From the NCBI GenBank assembly GCA_905221605.1, contig CAJNDS010002233.1, forward strand, positions 480,501 through 544,500: DNA of 64,000 nt, read 5' to 3'. A program made the translations under genes and the position numbers. The notes below the pieces were generated by a model that saw only the letters and a list, made by a program, of their open reading frames with translations, had not been told where the DNA came from and searched no databases. Of the stretch, positions 40,553-50,961 are shown one piece after another (position 1 is the first letter of the stretch; every line of letters starts with the position of its first letter). This DNA comes from Symbiodinium natans. Its lineage: Eukaryota; Sar; Dinophyceae; Suessiales; Symbiodiniaceae.

Positions 40553-43272
40553 ATGGCACAAAATCTGAGGCTTGCGCAGAGCAAGTTCGACAGGGCCATC
40601 AAGGCTTTCCACCACACACTCCAGGCTGCAGAAGTTGCGCCGGGGAAGGCAGGGCATGGGTTTAGGGGTTTAGGGGGTTTAGGGGGTTTAGGGGGTTTCG
40701 GGGGTTTAGGGGGTTCAGGGGGTTTAGGGGGTTTAGGGGTTTAGGGTTCACAAACGGGTTTGGGGGTTTCGGGTTTTGGGGACTCGGGGAACCTTGTGTC
40801 TTTCAACCCGAGAGAAATCTTGACAAGGGCGAGCCAAGAGAAGCTCAGCTGGATTGGGGAGCCTTGGCTGTTGGCATTCTTGCTTGCCGCATGTTTCTTC
40901 ACCACATGAGCGTCACTACACCGCAGCTGTCAGGAAGAGAGGAGATGTGCCGACAGCTTGCAGCTCGGCTGTACGCGAGGAAACTTCTCAAAATGTGTAC
41001 TTGCGCGCTCGAGCTTGCTCCGAACCTCGCCCAGGAGCAGCAGCTGAAAGCGGGCGAAACCATGCAGGTCCCAGACTTACATTCAGCCTCGCCTTGGTCC
41101 TTGGTTTGATGCATGATTCCACATGCCTTTCCTTGTGCTGGGGCCTTTTGGGGGTGCAGGTTGTTTAGAGTTTCCGTTGCAGTCGACCTTTTTCCGGCCA
41201 CAGTCCCCCATCATGTCGCCACCCAAGTTTCAAGCTGGACAAAGGTTGCGCGGTAAAAAATGCATGTTTGTTTTTTGTTTGGGGGGGGGTTGAGTATATG
41301 CGGAATCCCAGTCTTGTTTGGGAAGAATCCATGTCTTGCGTTTTCGCTAGAGCGCTGTAATCGCAAGGCAAAAACCATGTTTTGCGTATCGGAGGTGTGC
41401 GGTGGGTGTCCGAATAGCTGTCCTTCAAAGCGCAGAAGATCAATTAAGACCTCGATTGCAAAAATTTGCCCAAGGCTGGTCCGCTTTTCATACTAGACTA
41501 CGACAACGCAGCCGCGATGCCACATGCGTAGCCAGGGTCAAACTTCAGCAACGCCTAAAGCAACAACCTTGAAATTTCAAACCAAGAAAGGTGAGATTAA
41601 TATCCAAGCCACTCGCCTCGCTTGCCATGACAGGCCTGTTCCCCTCTTCCGGACTACAAGAACGTGGCCGTAAGTAGTAAGCAGCCGAAACACAGTGAGC
41701 AGACATGAGTGTGGGCCTAACCAGAGCTAAGTTTCAGGCCAACGCCTAAACGACCAAAAAACACAAAAAGCAAGCAGAAACAAAAACAACTTCTGAAACT
41801 CATAGATGGCTCTTGATCAGCCTTGGTATCCAAGAGTTCCTGTCTGGCAGCGTGGCGGCTGCCTGTTTGGGCTGTGCCCTCTTCCATGTCGTATGTTGTT
41901 GCTGCTGTTGTCGCTGTGTCACCGTCGCTTTTTTGGAGTTGGCCCTCTGCTCACGTCCCCCTTTAGGCCAGGTTCGCACCTCGGACGATTCCCTACTCAA
42001 CCCAACTCATCGAAATGGCCGCAATCTGAGCCTTAAAGAGCGTCACTGTCACCTTTCTTAGTTGGGGCGCACAGAAAATATGTGGCATTCAGATTTTGTG
42101 GCAAGCCAAGCCTGCTAGGAAAATGTCTTGCTGAGGCCGAGCTAGGCCTAGGCGGCCTGGGCCAATCAATTGACCTCTGCAGCCTTCGCAAGACATTGCC
42201 GCAAAGACTCCCGGAGCAAGAGGGGCGGATCTATGTATCCTGGTTGCTTTAGAAATGTCGACCAGTGATGACCAGCAAAGCGCGCTGCACCGATGTCTTT
42301 TCAAGTTTTTGCATGGCCCGAGGAGGGTCTATCAGATCCGCCGGCGAGCTTGCGGAGGTGTGGCATGCTGTGGCATGGCGGTCATGGGAGTTTTGGAGCA
42401 TCTGCTGATTCGTGTTTTTTCTCCGAGTTTGGTGGCGGATGCCCTGCTGGGGCTCTGCTACGCGCACCTGGGTTGTGGCGAGCGGCAGCATTGCATCGCA
42501 GCCGCAGGGGCTGCTCTCCGGTTGTCACCTGCGTCCTGGCAGGCATGCGAAGATCCGAAATAGGCTGCCCCCCCCCCCCCCCCCCGCCCCCGCCGACTCT
42601 TGACTTTCGATCACATGTCGTGGTGGCAGGCATTCTTCGCTCGCGGAACGGTGTACCTCCAGGGTGGAGACTTGCCAGAAGCAGAACAGGACCTCAAAGA
42701 GGCGTGGCGACTCCGGGACAAGATGCCGAAGTCTGACGAGGAGGTGCACAGATGAAAAAAAAAGTATATATATATATATATATATAGATACCCATAAAAT
42801 TATGCATATGCGTACATGTCTTGATAGCGTTGTATCGCACTATGTAGACTTGGCTGAAATTAGTATGCCCCCTGAGGTTCTAACAAAGTTCAATGTCGCA
42901 CAAGAACTGGCCCGACTGATGAAGTTACAGTTGCATCTTAAACCCGGAAGCCATCGCTGCCACAGTTTTGCAGGGGCCGCTTTCAATGTGCTTCCTGCAT
43001 CCTCCTCCCTTACGAGCTAAGGGATCTTTGCTGTACCTCTTCTTTGCATAGGGCCCGGCAGGAAATGTGCGAAACGGGTCACCGAGCGATAGGTAAAGTG
43101 GGCTAGCAGTCTCCCCCCTAAACCCTAAACCCTAAACCCTAAACCCTAGATGTCATAGGTCCTGCGGGCCCGCATTGGCACGCTTCGGCAGCTCCAGAGC
43201 GAGGAAGCAACAGCGGCACGGCGCATGCTTGGTCTAGGCTCCCAGCTCTGGGCGGAACGCAATTACGCCTGA
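40553..43272 (+). CDS. TPR-repeat protein gene
   Basis: Likely exons: 40553 to about 40650 (MAQNLRLAQSKFDRAIKAFH), about 40833-41076 (CRQLAARLYARKLLKMCTCA then LELAPNLAQEQQLKAG), possibly 41806-41886, about 42260-42565 (DALLGLCYAHLGCGERQHCI then AAAGAALRLSPASWQACED), 42630-42743 (ARGTVYLQGGDLPEAEQDLK) and 43159-43272 (RARIGTLRQLQSEEATAARR, stop 43270-43272). The last join is GT-AG and phase 0. Tetratricopeptide helices with a C-terminal charged helix are typical of co-chaperone or scaffold proteins; the specific orthologue is unknown. The exon at 42840-42960 (LAEISMPPEVLTKFNVAQEL) may be alternative. Introns contain telomere-like and poly-C tracts. Confidence 0.5.
40660..40760 (+). repeat. 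Degenerate GGTTTAGGGG telomere-like repeat inside a TPR-gene intron
   Basis: The units are GGGTTTAGGG with extra G residues. The repeat starts at the donor side of the intron, so the GT of the predicted donor lies within a GGTTTAGGG unit. Confidence 0.85.
42567..42586 (+). repeat. Poly-C tract in a 65-base intron
   Basis: About 17 C residues separate the two central TPR exons. Confidence 0.9.
42762..42792 (+). repeat. (TA)n microsatellite
   Basis: The alternating TA run lies in the intron before the last TPR exon. Similar (TA)n and (ACAT)n tracts occur at about 43300-43385 after the stop codon. Confidence 0.9.
43115..43148 (+). repeat. Interstitial telomere repeat (CCCTAAA)x4
   Basis: It ends 10 bases before the acceptor (CATAG) of the last TPR exon at 43159. 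Confidence 0.95.
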
Positions 43273-43621
43273 AGAACTCCAGGCGAAGCACATAATCTGT
43301 GTATGTATGTATATATATATATATACATATACATGTACATACATACATATATATATATATATACTTATATTCATATTTCTATTTTTGTTGTATACATGTA
43401 CCTACGTATACACGGCGCAAAGTATGAAGAATCTCGACATAAGACGTGCCACCCAGCTCTGCACGGATGTGTGCTTGCCTGTCCAGGTGTGATGGACCTG
43501 GACACAATGGACTGATGCAAGACTTGAGCTTTTGACTTGCGCGATTTGTTACGGCAAAAGAAACCGTTCGGTACCTGTGCTAAGAACTTTAACTGCGCTC
43601 CTGTAACCACTTGGCGGCCAG

Positions 43622-44597
43622 GTGATTGCCACGACTGTAGTGGCAAAAGTTCAGGACATGAATCCGCAGGAGACATGCAGACGAAAGTGTGTGCAGGTAC
43701 AAGGGGACTCAGTAGACAGGTTCATGCAGTCATACCAGTGTAGCTGCGAGCTTTCTTCAGGATTTGTCCAGGACTGCCTGGGCCTTCGTCCAGCCCTCAT
43801 CACAGACCGTCCCTTGCATCCATCCGTGCGACATCAGTTTTTGCTCAAGAAGAGAGGCGAACGTGCGAATCAAGCACGAGAAGCTCATGGACGAAATTTC
43901 TTGGGAGGCCCATGAGTTGTGTGTCTTTTGCATCCGAGCAGATCTCAAGTTGGAAGGCCCCTCCTTGCTCATCTCAAGCCACAGCTGTCCAACAAATCTC
44001 GATAGCACAGAACTTCAGGTACTTGCAGAAAAATCGCCATAGCTTATTCAGGAAATAGTGATTGTTCTGGCACACTGGGTGCGGGGCTGTTCGGCTGCCC
44101 TTACATGAGTACATTCAGTACCATGGGTCGGTATGAGTCATCTGCAAAAACTGCACCCAGCCCGCCACCGCCTTATCGGCATCTTCTATCACTCCTCTCG
44201 TCGAAGCCCGTTTAAGCAAGCCCGCAAAAGGGATTCACAAAAGGGGGCTTCAAAGAATTCACTGTGAGAGTTCGCCCCAAGAAAACGCCATGGGGCGACC
44301 AGACTTGGGCCTTGGTCTCGCTGAAAGCGGGTTGCCGGCGCTGAGGAGGCAGTTTCCCCATGTGGAGGCGAGCTGCGACAGCTTGGCAGTATGTGGAGAT
44401 ATGTTGAGCTGTTCTAGGAGGAGTTGAAGTGCATCAGCCATAAGACAAAAAAAGACAAGCGCAAGCAAAGTGTGGCAACGGATTTGCCTTTCGAGGTGGA
44501 TGCCTTGAACCTCTTCCTCGAGTCGAGCGATGGGGGCTTGGCGGCCGACTCGCTAGCGGCCTTGGCTGACGCCTGGCATGACCTTGTGCAAGCTTGA
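43622..44597 (+). CDS. HPR-like repeat exons, cluster III, with terminal exon
   Basis: About 43622 encodes VIATTVVAKVQDMNPQE, about 43764 SRTAWAFVQPSSQTV and about 43860 VRIKHEKLMDEISWEAHE, in the spacing of the helical repeat. About 44300 encodes WGDQTWALVSLKAG. The terminal exon 44418-44597 (acceptor GTTCTAG) starts EELKCISHKTKKDKRKQSVA and continues DLPFEVDALNLFLESSDGGL to TGA. That tail is Lys-rich and then acidic/helical and looks genuine (59 residues). Whether it belongs to the repeat gene is inferred from adjacency. Confidence 0.4.
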
Positions 44598-45246
44598 TGA
44601 CCTTTGTCCTTCTTTGGCTTAAAGTTCCTAAAGAGCTCAACCCACCATCGACCTCACGATAGTAAGCTCGTAGTCTTCTGTAAGAAAAGGCCAGTCATGT
44701 GTGCGGCGCAGTGGCTAGATACGTAGTTGCACTGTTCAGTTCAGGCATGCGACATTTCATGTGCTCCTGATAAATCCGTCAGCCTGGATCACCTTCTATC
44801 ATGTCTCTCTCCCGGAGAGAAGTTCCTCTTTTTGCTTCTTGTTTTCTCTTATTTTCACTTGCGATCGTCGAAACCAACCATCGCAATCCATAGAAACTGC
44901 TGTGATCCCCCTTTCTTCGGGACCCAGCGAAGTTGAAATTGATTCGTTACGGAACTTTGGTCCTCAAAGCCGTCGAATGCCGCCGATGTGGAACCAGGTA
45001 GAGAGCAAGCCGGCGCGGGTGCTTCGTTTCACATTTGCGGAGTTTGTTCTTTTGTTGTCGTAGTTTTAGTCGTCGTGGCAGTGGCTTCAAGGACATGGAA
45101 CAGGAAGCGGCGGCGAGCAAAGAGGACCAGCTCCTTGGCGCTTTCTTTGCGCCATGGGGAGCAAAGCCCCTCTTCGTACTCTCCTCGTAGACGTCGTCAA
45201 GCTTGCCAGCGATTTTGCCTGGGGTCATGATGCACCATAGAATGGA

Positions 45247-45307
45247 AACAAGCATGCGAAGATGCATTTAGTAACTAAGTGACTAAATGCATCTTAGCAT
45301 GCTTGTT
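45247..45307. repeat. Near-perfect 26-bp inverted repeat with 9-base loop
   Basis: The left arm (45247-45272) and right arm (45282-45307) are complementary at 25 of 26 positions; the only mismatch is in the central third. Arms begin AACAAGCATG and end CATGCTTGTT. It lies between genes. The size suits a fold-back remnant, a MITE end pair or a precursor hairpin RNA. Confidence 0.9.
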
Positions 45308-45537
45308 CAGTAGTATCACACTGTACAAGCGTAGAAGAATCTAAGAATACGATCTGATCAGGTTTGGCCATTTGCCAGTCCGTGGCTGCAGGGTGGCCAG
45401 AAGAGAGGGATGTGGGTCTCTGCAGGTGCGAGAGCTTTCCTAAAAGCAAACCGTGGAAAAGTTATATCTATATATACCTATATACACAAGATCGTTATAA
45501 TCATAAAGTAATTCTAGCAATGGCATTACTCGTGCAG

Positions 45538-46470
45538 GTCGTCTTCGAGGGCGGGGACAGTCCGCCTCATGTAGGCACGGTTCTGTCAATCGCGGGCTTT
45601 GGGGAGCTCGCGAAGTGCGAGAAGGAGGCTCCCCGGCATGTAAGCAGCCTTTTTTCCGGAAGCAAAGCTCAGACTCAATAATCTTCAAAGTACTTCTTGG
45701 CGGTTTACGTTCTTAGGGGTACTTTATTGGGGTCCTTACTATCAGGGGATCCTACTATTTGGGGTCTATATTCGGGGTCCCTTATTATCGTAAAGCCCCC
45801 TTATGGAGCTCTGGAGTTTGCACCGTGAAGCTGTCGGCATGCTTAGGTGCTGCAGGCCGGCCTTGTCCTTCCCACCGGCGAGGTCTTGTCGCTTCAGATG
45901 GGATGCGAACCGAAACTTGAAGATACATTCATTCGAACTCATGAGATTTCAATTTCCTACTTCTCTTCTTGGCGACTGCGTCTGCGCCGCTGTGCAGCAC
46001 AGGACCAGCTTTCTGCTGCAGGAGTTTGGCATGCACGAACTGCGGGTGTGCAGCGGTGGTGCGGAGGTTGAACGTTGTTGGTTCATGGTGAGAAGCTCGC
46101 CTTGTCTTGAGAACCTTGCAAAAACGCGTGGACCATTCCACATGCTGACAAGGGCTGGGCCACAAGGAAGCATTGCTTTGTAAAGCCTGAGGCTCCCCAT
46201 TGGGTGAGTATGGTGACGCCCTTGATCTGTTCAACGATGCGCAACTTGGAGCTATGTGCAGCAGCGGCGCTTGTTCAGGCATCTTCGCATCGTGAGCTTC
46301 CTGTCATTGTGACTCAGATCATGCATAGCGCGTCAAGGTACGACTGGGCCTGGGATGGAGCCTGGACATCTGACCTCGAAGATTCCGTTCTGAACCTCCT
46401 AGTCGCTCTAGATGAACGGTTTGAAGCCGTCGCAAGTGGGTCTGGTGGCCCGGAAGATATTGGATCTTGA
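45538..46470 (+). CDS. Unknown multi-exon gene
   Basis: Exon 45538-45639 has acceptor GTGCAG, donor CAT/GTAAGC and encodes VVFEGGDSPPHVGTVLSIAG (34 codons). About 45847-46010 encodes VLQAGLVLPTGEVLSLQMGC then KLEDTFIRTHEISISYFSSW. About 46220-46470 encodes AAAALVQASSHRELPVIVTQ and ends DSVLNLLVALDERFEAVASG with TGA at 46468-46470. Boundaries of the middle exon are not fixed. The fold is unrecognised. Confidence 0.4.
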
Positions 46471-46814
46471 GTTTGACTTGTGCTGGGACACAATCCCTTA
46501 TGTGTGTCCTGCGATAGTGACCGCCCAGTAAAGTGGCGGGGCCAGGTGGGTTCCTTGCTCAGTCGCTGATGTCTACCTTGTCCTCGCCAAAGAAGCGCAT
46601 GGAGAAGAACTTGTCGAAGGCTTTGGAGTCGCAGGACAGGGATCTCGGATGCAGGTACAAGTAGTAGTAGCAAGGTCCGGTGCTGCACATAAGCGAGTCA
46701 GCTCATGGCAAGCTCTTTCCTGCGGGTTGTTTTCTTGCTGGATCAAGAGAATGGTGACGAGAGCGATGCTACCTAGCTTGTGCTTAACTTGCATGGCCAA
46801 CCCCTGTGCTCTAC

Positions 46815-47525
46815 ATGCGCGATGACTACTACGAGCTATTGGGTCTTCAGAGGAATGCAACCGCGCGGGAGATTGTGCGCGCTTACCGTCGGGCGTCTCT
46901 AAAGCTCCACCCAGACAAGGTTGTCACGTCAGACGAGGTCGAACAGCTTGTGGCGGCTGAGAGCTTTGCGGCGCTGCGGGAGGCTTATGACACCTTGTCG
47001 GATCCAAAAGCCAGGGAGAGGTATGACCAAAGGGCAAAGTGGATGTCCAGCCATCCCGATCAAGTTCGCCCAGTCCGCCCTGCCACCTGCGGCATTCTGT
47101 TGGGAGGGCAACCTGGCACAGGGCTTGCAACCAAGATGGTCATGGAAGTTCCAGAGCGAGCAGCCACAGCTGGAAGAATGACACAGAAGCCCCAGGTGGG
47201 AAGAATGGGACGATGGGACTGGCCCTCGCCAACCATCGAGCGAGCGCCAAGCCGCGGAGCCAGTCCTGGCGCATTTGGCGTGCCGGGTTTGTCTTGGGGT
47301 GCCCATGCTCCGCCAAGAACCCTTAGCCGGCCGGGTTCCAGGGTGGGGGCGGAGTCCTTCAAGCTCGATCCCCTGCACATGGTCCACGTCCAGCGTTTGG
47401 CACGTAACTCCGCGGCTTCTGCCACTGCTTCTGCCACGCACAAGTTCCACCCCTTAGCGTCAATTTGCGGCCCAGAGTGTGCGAAGCACAACTACCGGCT
47501 TGCAGCCTGCAGCAAGTTGACTTAA
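46815..47525 (+). CDS. J-domain (DnaJ/Hsp40-type) protein
   Basis: From ATG 46815 the frame encodes 236 residues. Residues 4-70 form a full J domain: DDYYELLGLQRNATAREIVR, then YRRASLKLHPDK with the HPD signature at about 31-33, and AAESFAALREAYDTLSDPKA. J domains stimulate the ATPase of Hsp70. No G/F-rich region, zinc-finger or client-binding domain follows. The rest is Pro/Arg/Gly-rich and may contain an unmarked intron after about residue 80. The terminal exon at 47727-47969 may be part of the same gene. Confidence 0.65.
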   Translation: MRDDYYELLGLQRNATAREIVRAYRRASLKLHPDKVVTSDEVEQLVAAESFAALREAYDTLSDPKARERYDQRAKWMSSHPDQVRPVRPATCGILLGGQPGTGLATKMVMEVPERAATAGRMTQKPQVGRMGRWDWPSPTIERAPSRGASPGAFGVPGLSWGAHAPPRTLSRPGSRVGAESFKLDPLHMVHVQRLARNSAASATASATHKFHPLASICGPECAKHNYRLAACSKLT

Positions 47526-47726
47526 AGATCTTAGCGTGCGGCCCATGCCACTTCCCGGGGTCTTGCATGGAAGCCGCAAAAGTCGCTTCAGAGCGGAGCA
47601 CGAGCCCAAACCAGTTTAGGGCAGTGCCAGCGCGCAATGAACAGGCCCCAAGTGGGCCTCCTTTCACTGGCAAAGTCAGTGCAAAGGATGATTGGCTCAT
47701 GAGACTTGGCGTATCTTGGCACGCAG

Positions 47727-47969
47727 GTTGAATTCGACCGTGGACTTCTGCCAAGAATCTTGCCAAAACATATCCCCAAAACGGCACTTCGGGGATCCGA
47801 TGGTCGATGTCTTTCTGACAATGAACTCAGCTTGGGAAGCAAAGCCGCGGCTGGACAGGACCCCCTGGCTTTAGGCCGGGCGGTCGGCTGCATCCGGGCC
47901 TTCATCTTGGGGCAGAGCCTCCTGGACATGTTTGCTCCCGCTGGTCAGGAGCCTGAAGACTTGGCTTGA
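47727..47969 (+). CDS. Terminal exon, unknown
   Basis: The acceptor CACGCAG ends at 47726. The 80-residue frame (VEFDRGLLPRILPKHIPKTA then GRAVGCIRAFILGQSLLDMF) stops at 47967-47969. It is the first clean exon after the J-domain frame and could be its C-terminus. Confidence 0.45.
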   Translation, partial: VEFDRGLLPRILPKHIPKTALRGSDGRCLSDNELSLGSKAAAGQDPLALGRAVGCIRAFILGQSLLDMFAPAGQEPEDLA

Positions 47970-47997
47970 CTGCACTACAATGCTAAAAAACCTTTAG

Positions 47998-48690
47998 GAG
48001 ACTCCGTCAACAGGATCTGCAAAGCAGTGCCTTCTACCAAAGCATCGTGGCTTTCGAGCGGGCGCGCTTGGAGGCCAGGTCCCCGCATGTTTGGACAGTT
48101 GGTTTGGTCCTGGCAGCATAACTCCCACAACGAGGCCCAAAGGACCGATGAGCTGTCGCCCCCTGATTTGGGGCAAGAGTCTCCAGGCAGCGTCGGCCCC
48201 GAAGCGGGAGGAGCTCCAGCAATCACTGCGACGCCTGGTCCTTGCTGCCGATGCCCACGTGGCTGACTTGTACAACTCCGGCAAGGGCCAGGACAGTGTA
48301 AGCCTTCAGGGACCGTTAAACACTGTCGGTGTGCAAGGATTTTTACAAAATCACCGGTAGGACTTCATCAAGCGATGGACTGGTGGACTTCGTGCAGACA
48401 TTTCCGCCATGCTGGAGGGCTCATCGATGCACCCCTTGCCATTCCAGCAGATGAGAGGACCTGATTGCCGGATGGGTGAGAAGTGTCTGTGAGCGTATTT
48501 GTGTGTGTGTGCCATCCACGGCATGCTCGTTGGAACCAGTGATGCACGCGGAGATTCGCAACCTGGCTTAGGAGGAGGAGGTGGCTATGTTGCAGACATG
48601 ATGGCCACTGGGACCTTTCATGTGACTTTACTGTTTCGCAATGTCCTTGACAGTGTCGGGGGCCTTCAATTCGCTAATAGGTGTCGGGTA
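47998..48690 (+). CDS. Gene of unknown family, four consecutive exons
   Basis: Exon a from 47998 encodes LRQQDLQSSAFYQSIVAFER and ARLEARSPHVW. Exon b 48187-48297 encodes REELQQSLRRLVLAADAHVA with donor AGT/GTAAGC. Exon c 48361-48475 encodes DFIKRWTGGLRADISAMLEG and PLPFQQMRGPDCRM with donor GTGAG. Exon d from 48596 encodes MMATGTFHVTLLFRNVLDSV. Exons b-c join in phase 0 and c-d in phase 1 with no frame break, so this is a real spliced gene. The protein is mostly helical, then strand-rich. I recognise no family. Confidence 0.5.
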
Positions 48691-48742
48691 ATGCTGCTGA
48701 AGCCCTCATCCTCAGTCCATCCTATTGCCGGACTTGCCCTGA

Positions 48743-48830
48743 ACCCTGACCCTAAACCCTAAACCCTAAACCCTAAACCCTAAACCCTAAACCCTACACC
48801 CTAAACCCTAAACCCTAAACCCTAACCCCT
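48743..48830 (+). repeat. Interstitial telomere array (CCCTAAA)x12
   Basis: A nearly perfect array follows the preceding gene; one unit reads CCCTACA. Confidence 0.95.
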
Positions 48831-48849
48831 ACTTGTCCAAATATGGAGG

Positions 48850-49165
48850 CCTCCATGGCAGAGTCCTTCCACGGCACAGGAGGCCTCGGCCGTGCAGAGA
48901 CGACCGAGGCCATGTCCACGCTGCCTCCGCAGGCTTGATCTCCCGCTGTTTCACTTTGACTTACATGGGAGTATATCACTTCCTGGCCACATGTCTCATA
49001 AAAATAAGGGTGCACCTGTAGCTGCTGCTCGGCCAGATCTCATGGCTGCCTCAAGTGCAAGTGCCTTTACGTGGCGACTCCGGAAGGCCACGTTCTCCAT
49101 GGCACAGTCAAAGATGACCCGCTGGACTGAAAGCCTCGTGGACGAGCAAATTTGCCGCTTGGATG
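48850..49165 (+). CDS. Exon-like frames, unknown
   Basis: About 48851-48935 encodes SMAESFHGTGGLGRAETTEA. About 49020-49160 encodes AASSASAFTWRLRKATFSMA then QSKMTRWTESLVDEQICRLD, ending near GATGG/GTTGGG. Both are coding-like, but their join is not established. Confidence 0.3.
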
Positions 49166-49191
49166 GGTTGGGAAAATATAAAAAATGGGAA

Positions 49192-49270
49192 CATATATGT
49201 ATATATATATATATATATATGCCATAAATAAATAAATAAATAAATATATATATATATATATGTATATAAG
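49192..49270 (+). repeat. (AT)n and (TAAA)n microsatellite
   Basis: A/T simple sequence is followed by a poly-G tract (49284-49294). Minus-strand Tyr/Ile-rich frames across it are artefacts. Confidence 0.95.
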
Positions 49271-49693
49271 AAAAGGGGAAGCTGGGGGGGGGGGAAGCCA
49301 TGGAAGCCTGAATCTCGACCAGGCGTCGGCAGCCCAATGTCCCCGTGCGAAATCCATGCCAGAGAGCCTGGTGTTCAGAATGTGCTGGCGGCGCTTCATA
49401 GCACATTGAGCCTGGGCTTGGGCTACGTCTCCTCGCAAGGCGCCGGCTTGCAGCGGAAGATGATGCATTGTTGGTGGGCAGTACATGCACGCACTTCGGC
49501 CTGAGGGGGGGAGGGGAACTTGATTGTTCAATTGTTGAGGTGATGGCTCCGATTCCTCGAAGCTGGTGGCGTTGCTTGACCGAGTTCGTGCAGCATTGCC
49601 CCTGCACGCTCCGCAGGCGGGGGCGTTGACGCATCTCATGTGGGCAAGAACGTTACTTCAAGTTCCCACCGGCTTGCTCAGGATTTCTTGCAG

Positions 49694-49798
49694 GACAAAC
49701 GTCGGCGCGAGCGGCTGAAGGATGTGCCTGAGCGGCACAGACGCGTGAGAGGCAATGACAGGGCAATATGGCAGGGAGATGTGCCCGTTGCGTATTAA
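49694..49798 (+). CDS. Short basic terminal exon, unknown
   Basis: The acceptor TTTCTTGCAG ends at 49693. The 34-residue frame DKRRRERLKDVPERHRRVRG continues to TAA at 49796-49798. An upstream open segment around 49340-49500 (NVLAALHSTLSLGLGYVSSQ) may be part of the same gene. Confidence 0.4.
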   Translation, partial: DKRRRERLKDVPERHRRVRGNDRAIWQGDVPVAY

Positions 49799-50357
49799 TC
49801 TGCTGTATCTGTTCGTCAAGGTCTGCCGTGTCCTACGCGCGGCACGGAAGAAGGGTCAGCAGCTGAAGCTCTGCGTGAATTTGAACTTCACCAAGGCCCG
49901 GGAAGTGTTCCAACAAGAGTTCCTCAGAGAGCTCCTTTTTTTTCAGGATTTCCTGAGCTCTTTTTAAGGATTCTGAGAACTGATGATTAAAGCATCATAC
50001 AACAAAAACGTGGCAAAAGGCGTTGAACGCGCTGCGGGAGCATCATGAGGACAGTGTTTGTGTGGACGTGTTCCAACATCGAGTGGAGCCGTGTCCAGGA
50101 CAGCTGGGTCAGTCCTGCGCTGGAGTCTGTATGGGATCTTATGCTGCAGCTGAGCTGAAGCTCAGTTGTTTCAAAGATCACGAGATTGACCGTTTTCCCA
50201 AACAGTCAGCTGACGCCTGCATCTACAGGCAGATGAAGCGAGTGTTCGGCTTCGAGCTCTGGCTCCATGAGGCCCAGAATCCGACTGGAATCCGACTGCA
50301 TGCGCGAGTGGGTTTGCAAGAGACCTTGCTGAGCTGCAGGATGGGCAAGGACCCCAG

Positions 50358-50961
50358 CTGATCGCAGCGGATTTCGGACATGCACATACTTTTGGCCGTG
50401 CCTACTACGTGGCCACGCGCTTCTTCGACCGTTGCGCGGTGGCAGATGCCTTCTTGTCTTTCTTTTGTAGTTTTAATAGGTAAACCATTGATATAGATGG
50501 TGCTGTCCATTACCAGGTTGTATGTAAACTTCAAAGGCAAACATCGGACCTTGCAGCCCGGCTTCCTCTTGGCCTACGCAGAGGCAGCCCCTGACCCAGG
50601 ATGAAAGCCACAGTGTCGCCAGAGGAAGGGGTCCATGGGCACAGCGCTATGTGTCTAAGGAATGCTTGCGCCGGGCTGGCTTCGAGCTTTGGGACCTTGG
50701 TGGCGCGGACCACTCCCCGATGATGCAATACAAGCCGCAAGTGGCCATCGCAGCTTGCACTGCTTGGCTGTTTTCCATCGTCAGCAAAGCTTCATCGCAT
50801 GCTTGCTCTGGCTTCAAGAGTAATTGCTGCACATGGAGCTGGTCTGCTGTGAGGAGATGCACCGTAGCGAATTTCTATTGCGGCTCCGCGAAATTGCCAG
50901 AGCTGAATACGCGGCAATTTCTGAGGACAGAAGCGCTCGGATAAGTCGTCCAAGAGGTTGA
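50358..50961 (+). CDS. Leucyl/phenylalanyl-tRNA-protein transferase-like protein, C-terminal half
   Basis: Exons 50358 to about 50450 (LIAADFGHAHTFGRAYYVAT), 50517-50583 (YVNFKGKHRTLQPGFLLAYA), 50645-50749 (RYVSKECLRRAGFELWDLGG then DHSPMMQYKPQVAI) and 50854-50961 (EMHRSEFLLRLREIARAEYA, stop). The last two introns are GC-AG and phase 0. The order strand, AYAE helix, G-F-x-L-W-D, D-H-S-P, then V-A-I-x-M-x-R-x-x-F-L-x-x-L parallels the C-terminal acyltransferase half of bacterial Aat, which adds Leu/Phe to N-terminal Lys/Arg for N-degron degradation. The N-terminal half is not identified; 50020-50350 has an open frame of uncertain relevance. The assignment rests on pattern only. Confidence 0.45.

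Noticed and set aside
43840-43852. TTTTTGCTCAAG as a spliced-leader relict
   Set aside because: It has one mismatch in the diagnostic GGCTCAAG part and lies inside an HPR-like open frame.
48996-49639. Minus-strand ORFs of 190-212 codons
   Set aside because: They run through the (AT)n/(TAAA)n tract and oppose coding-like + strand frames.
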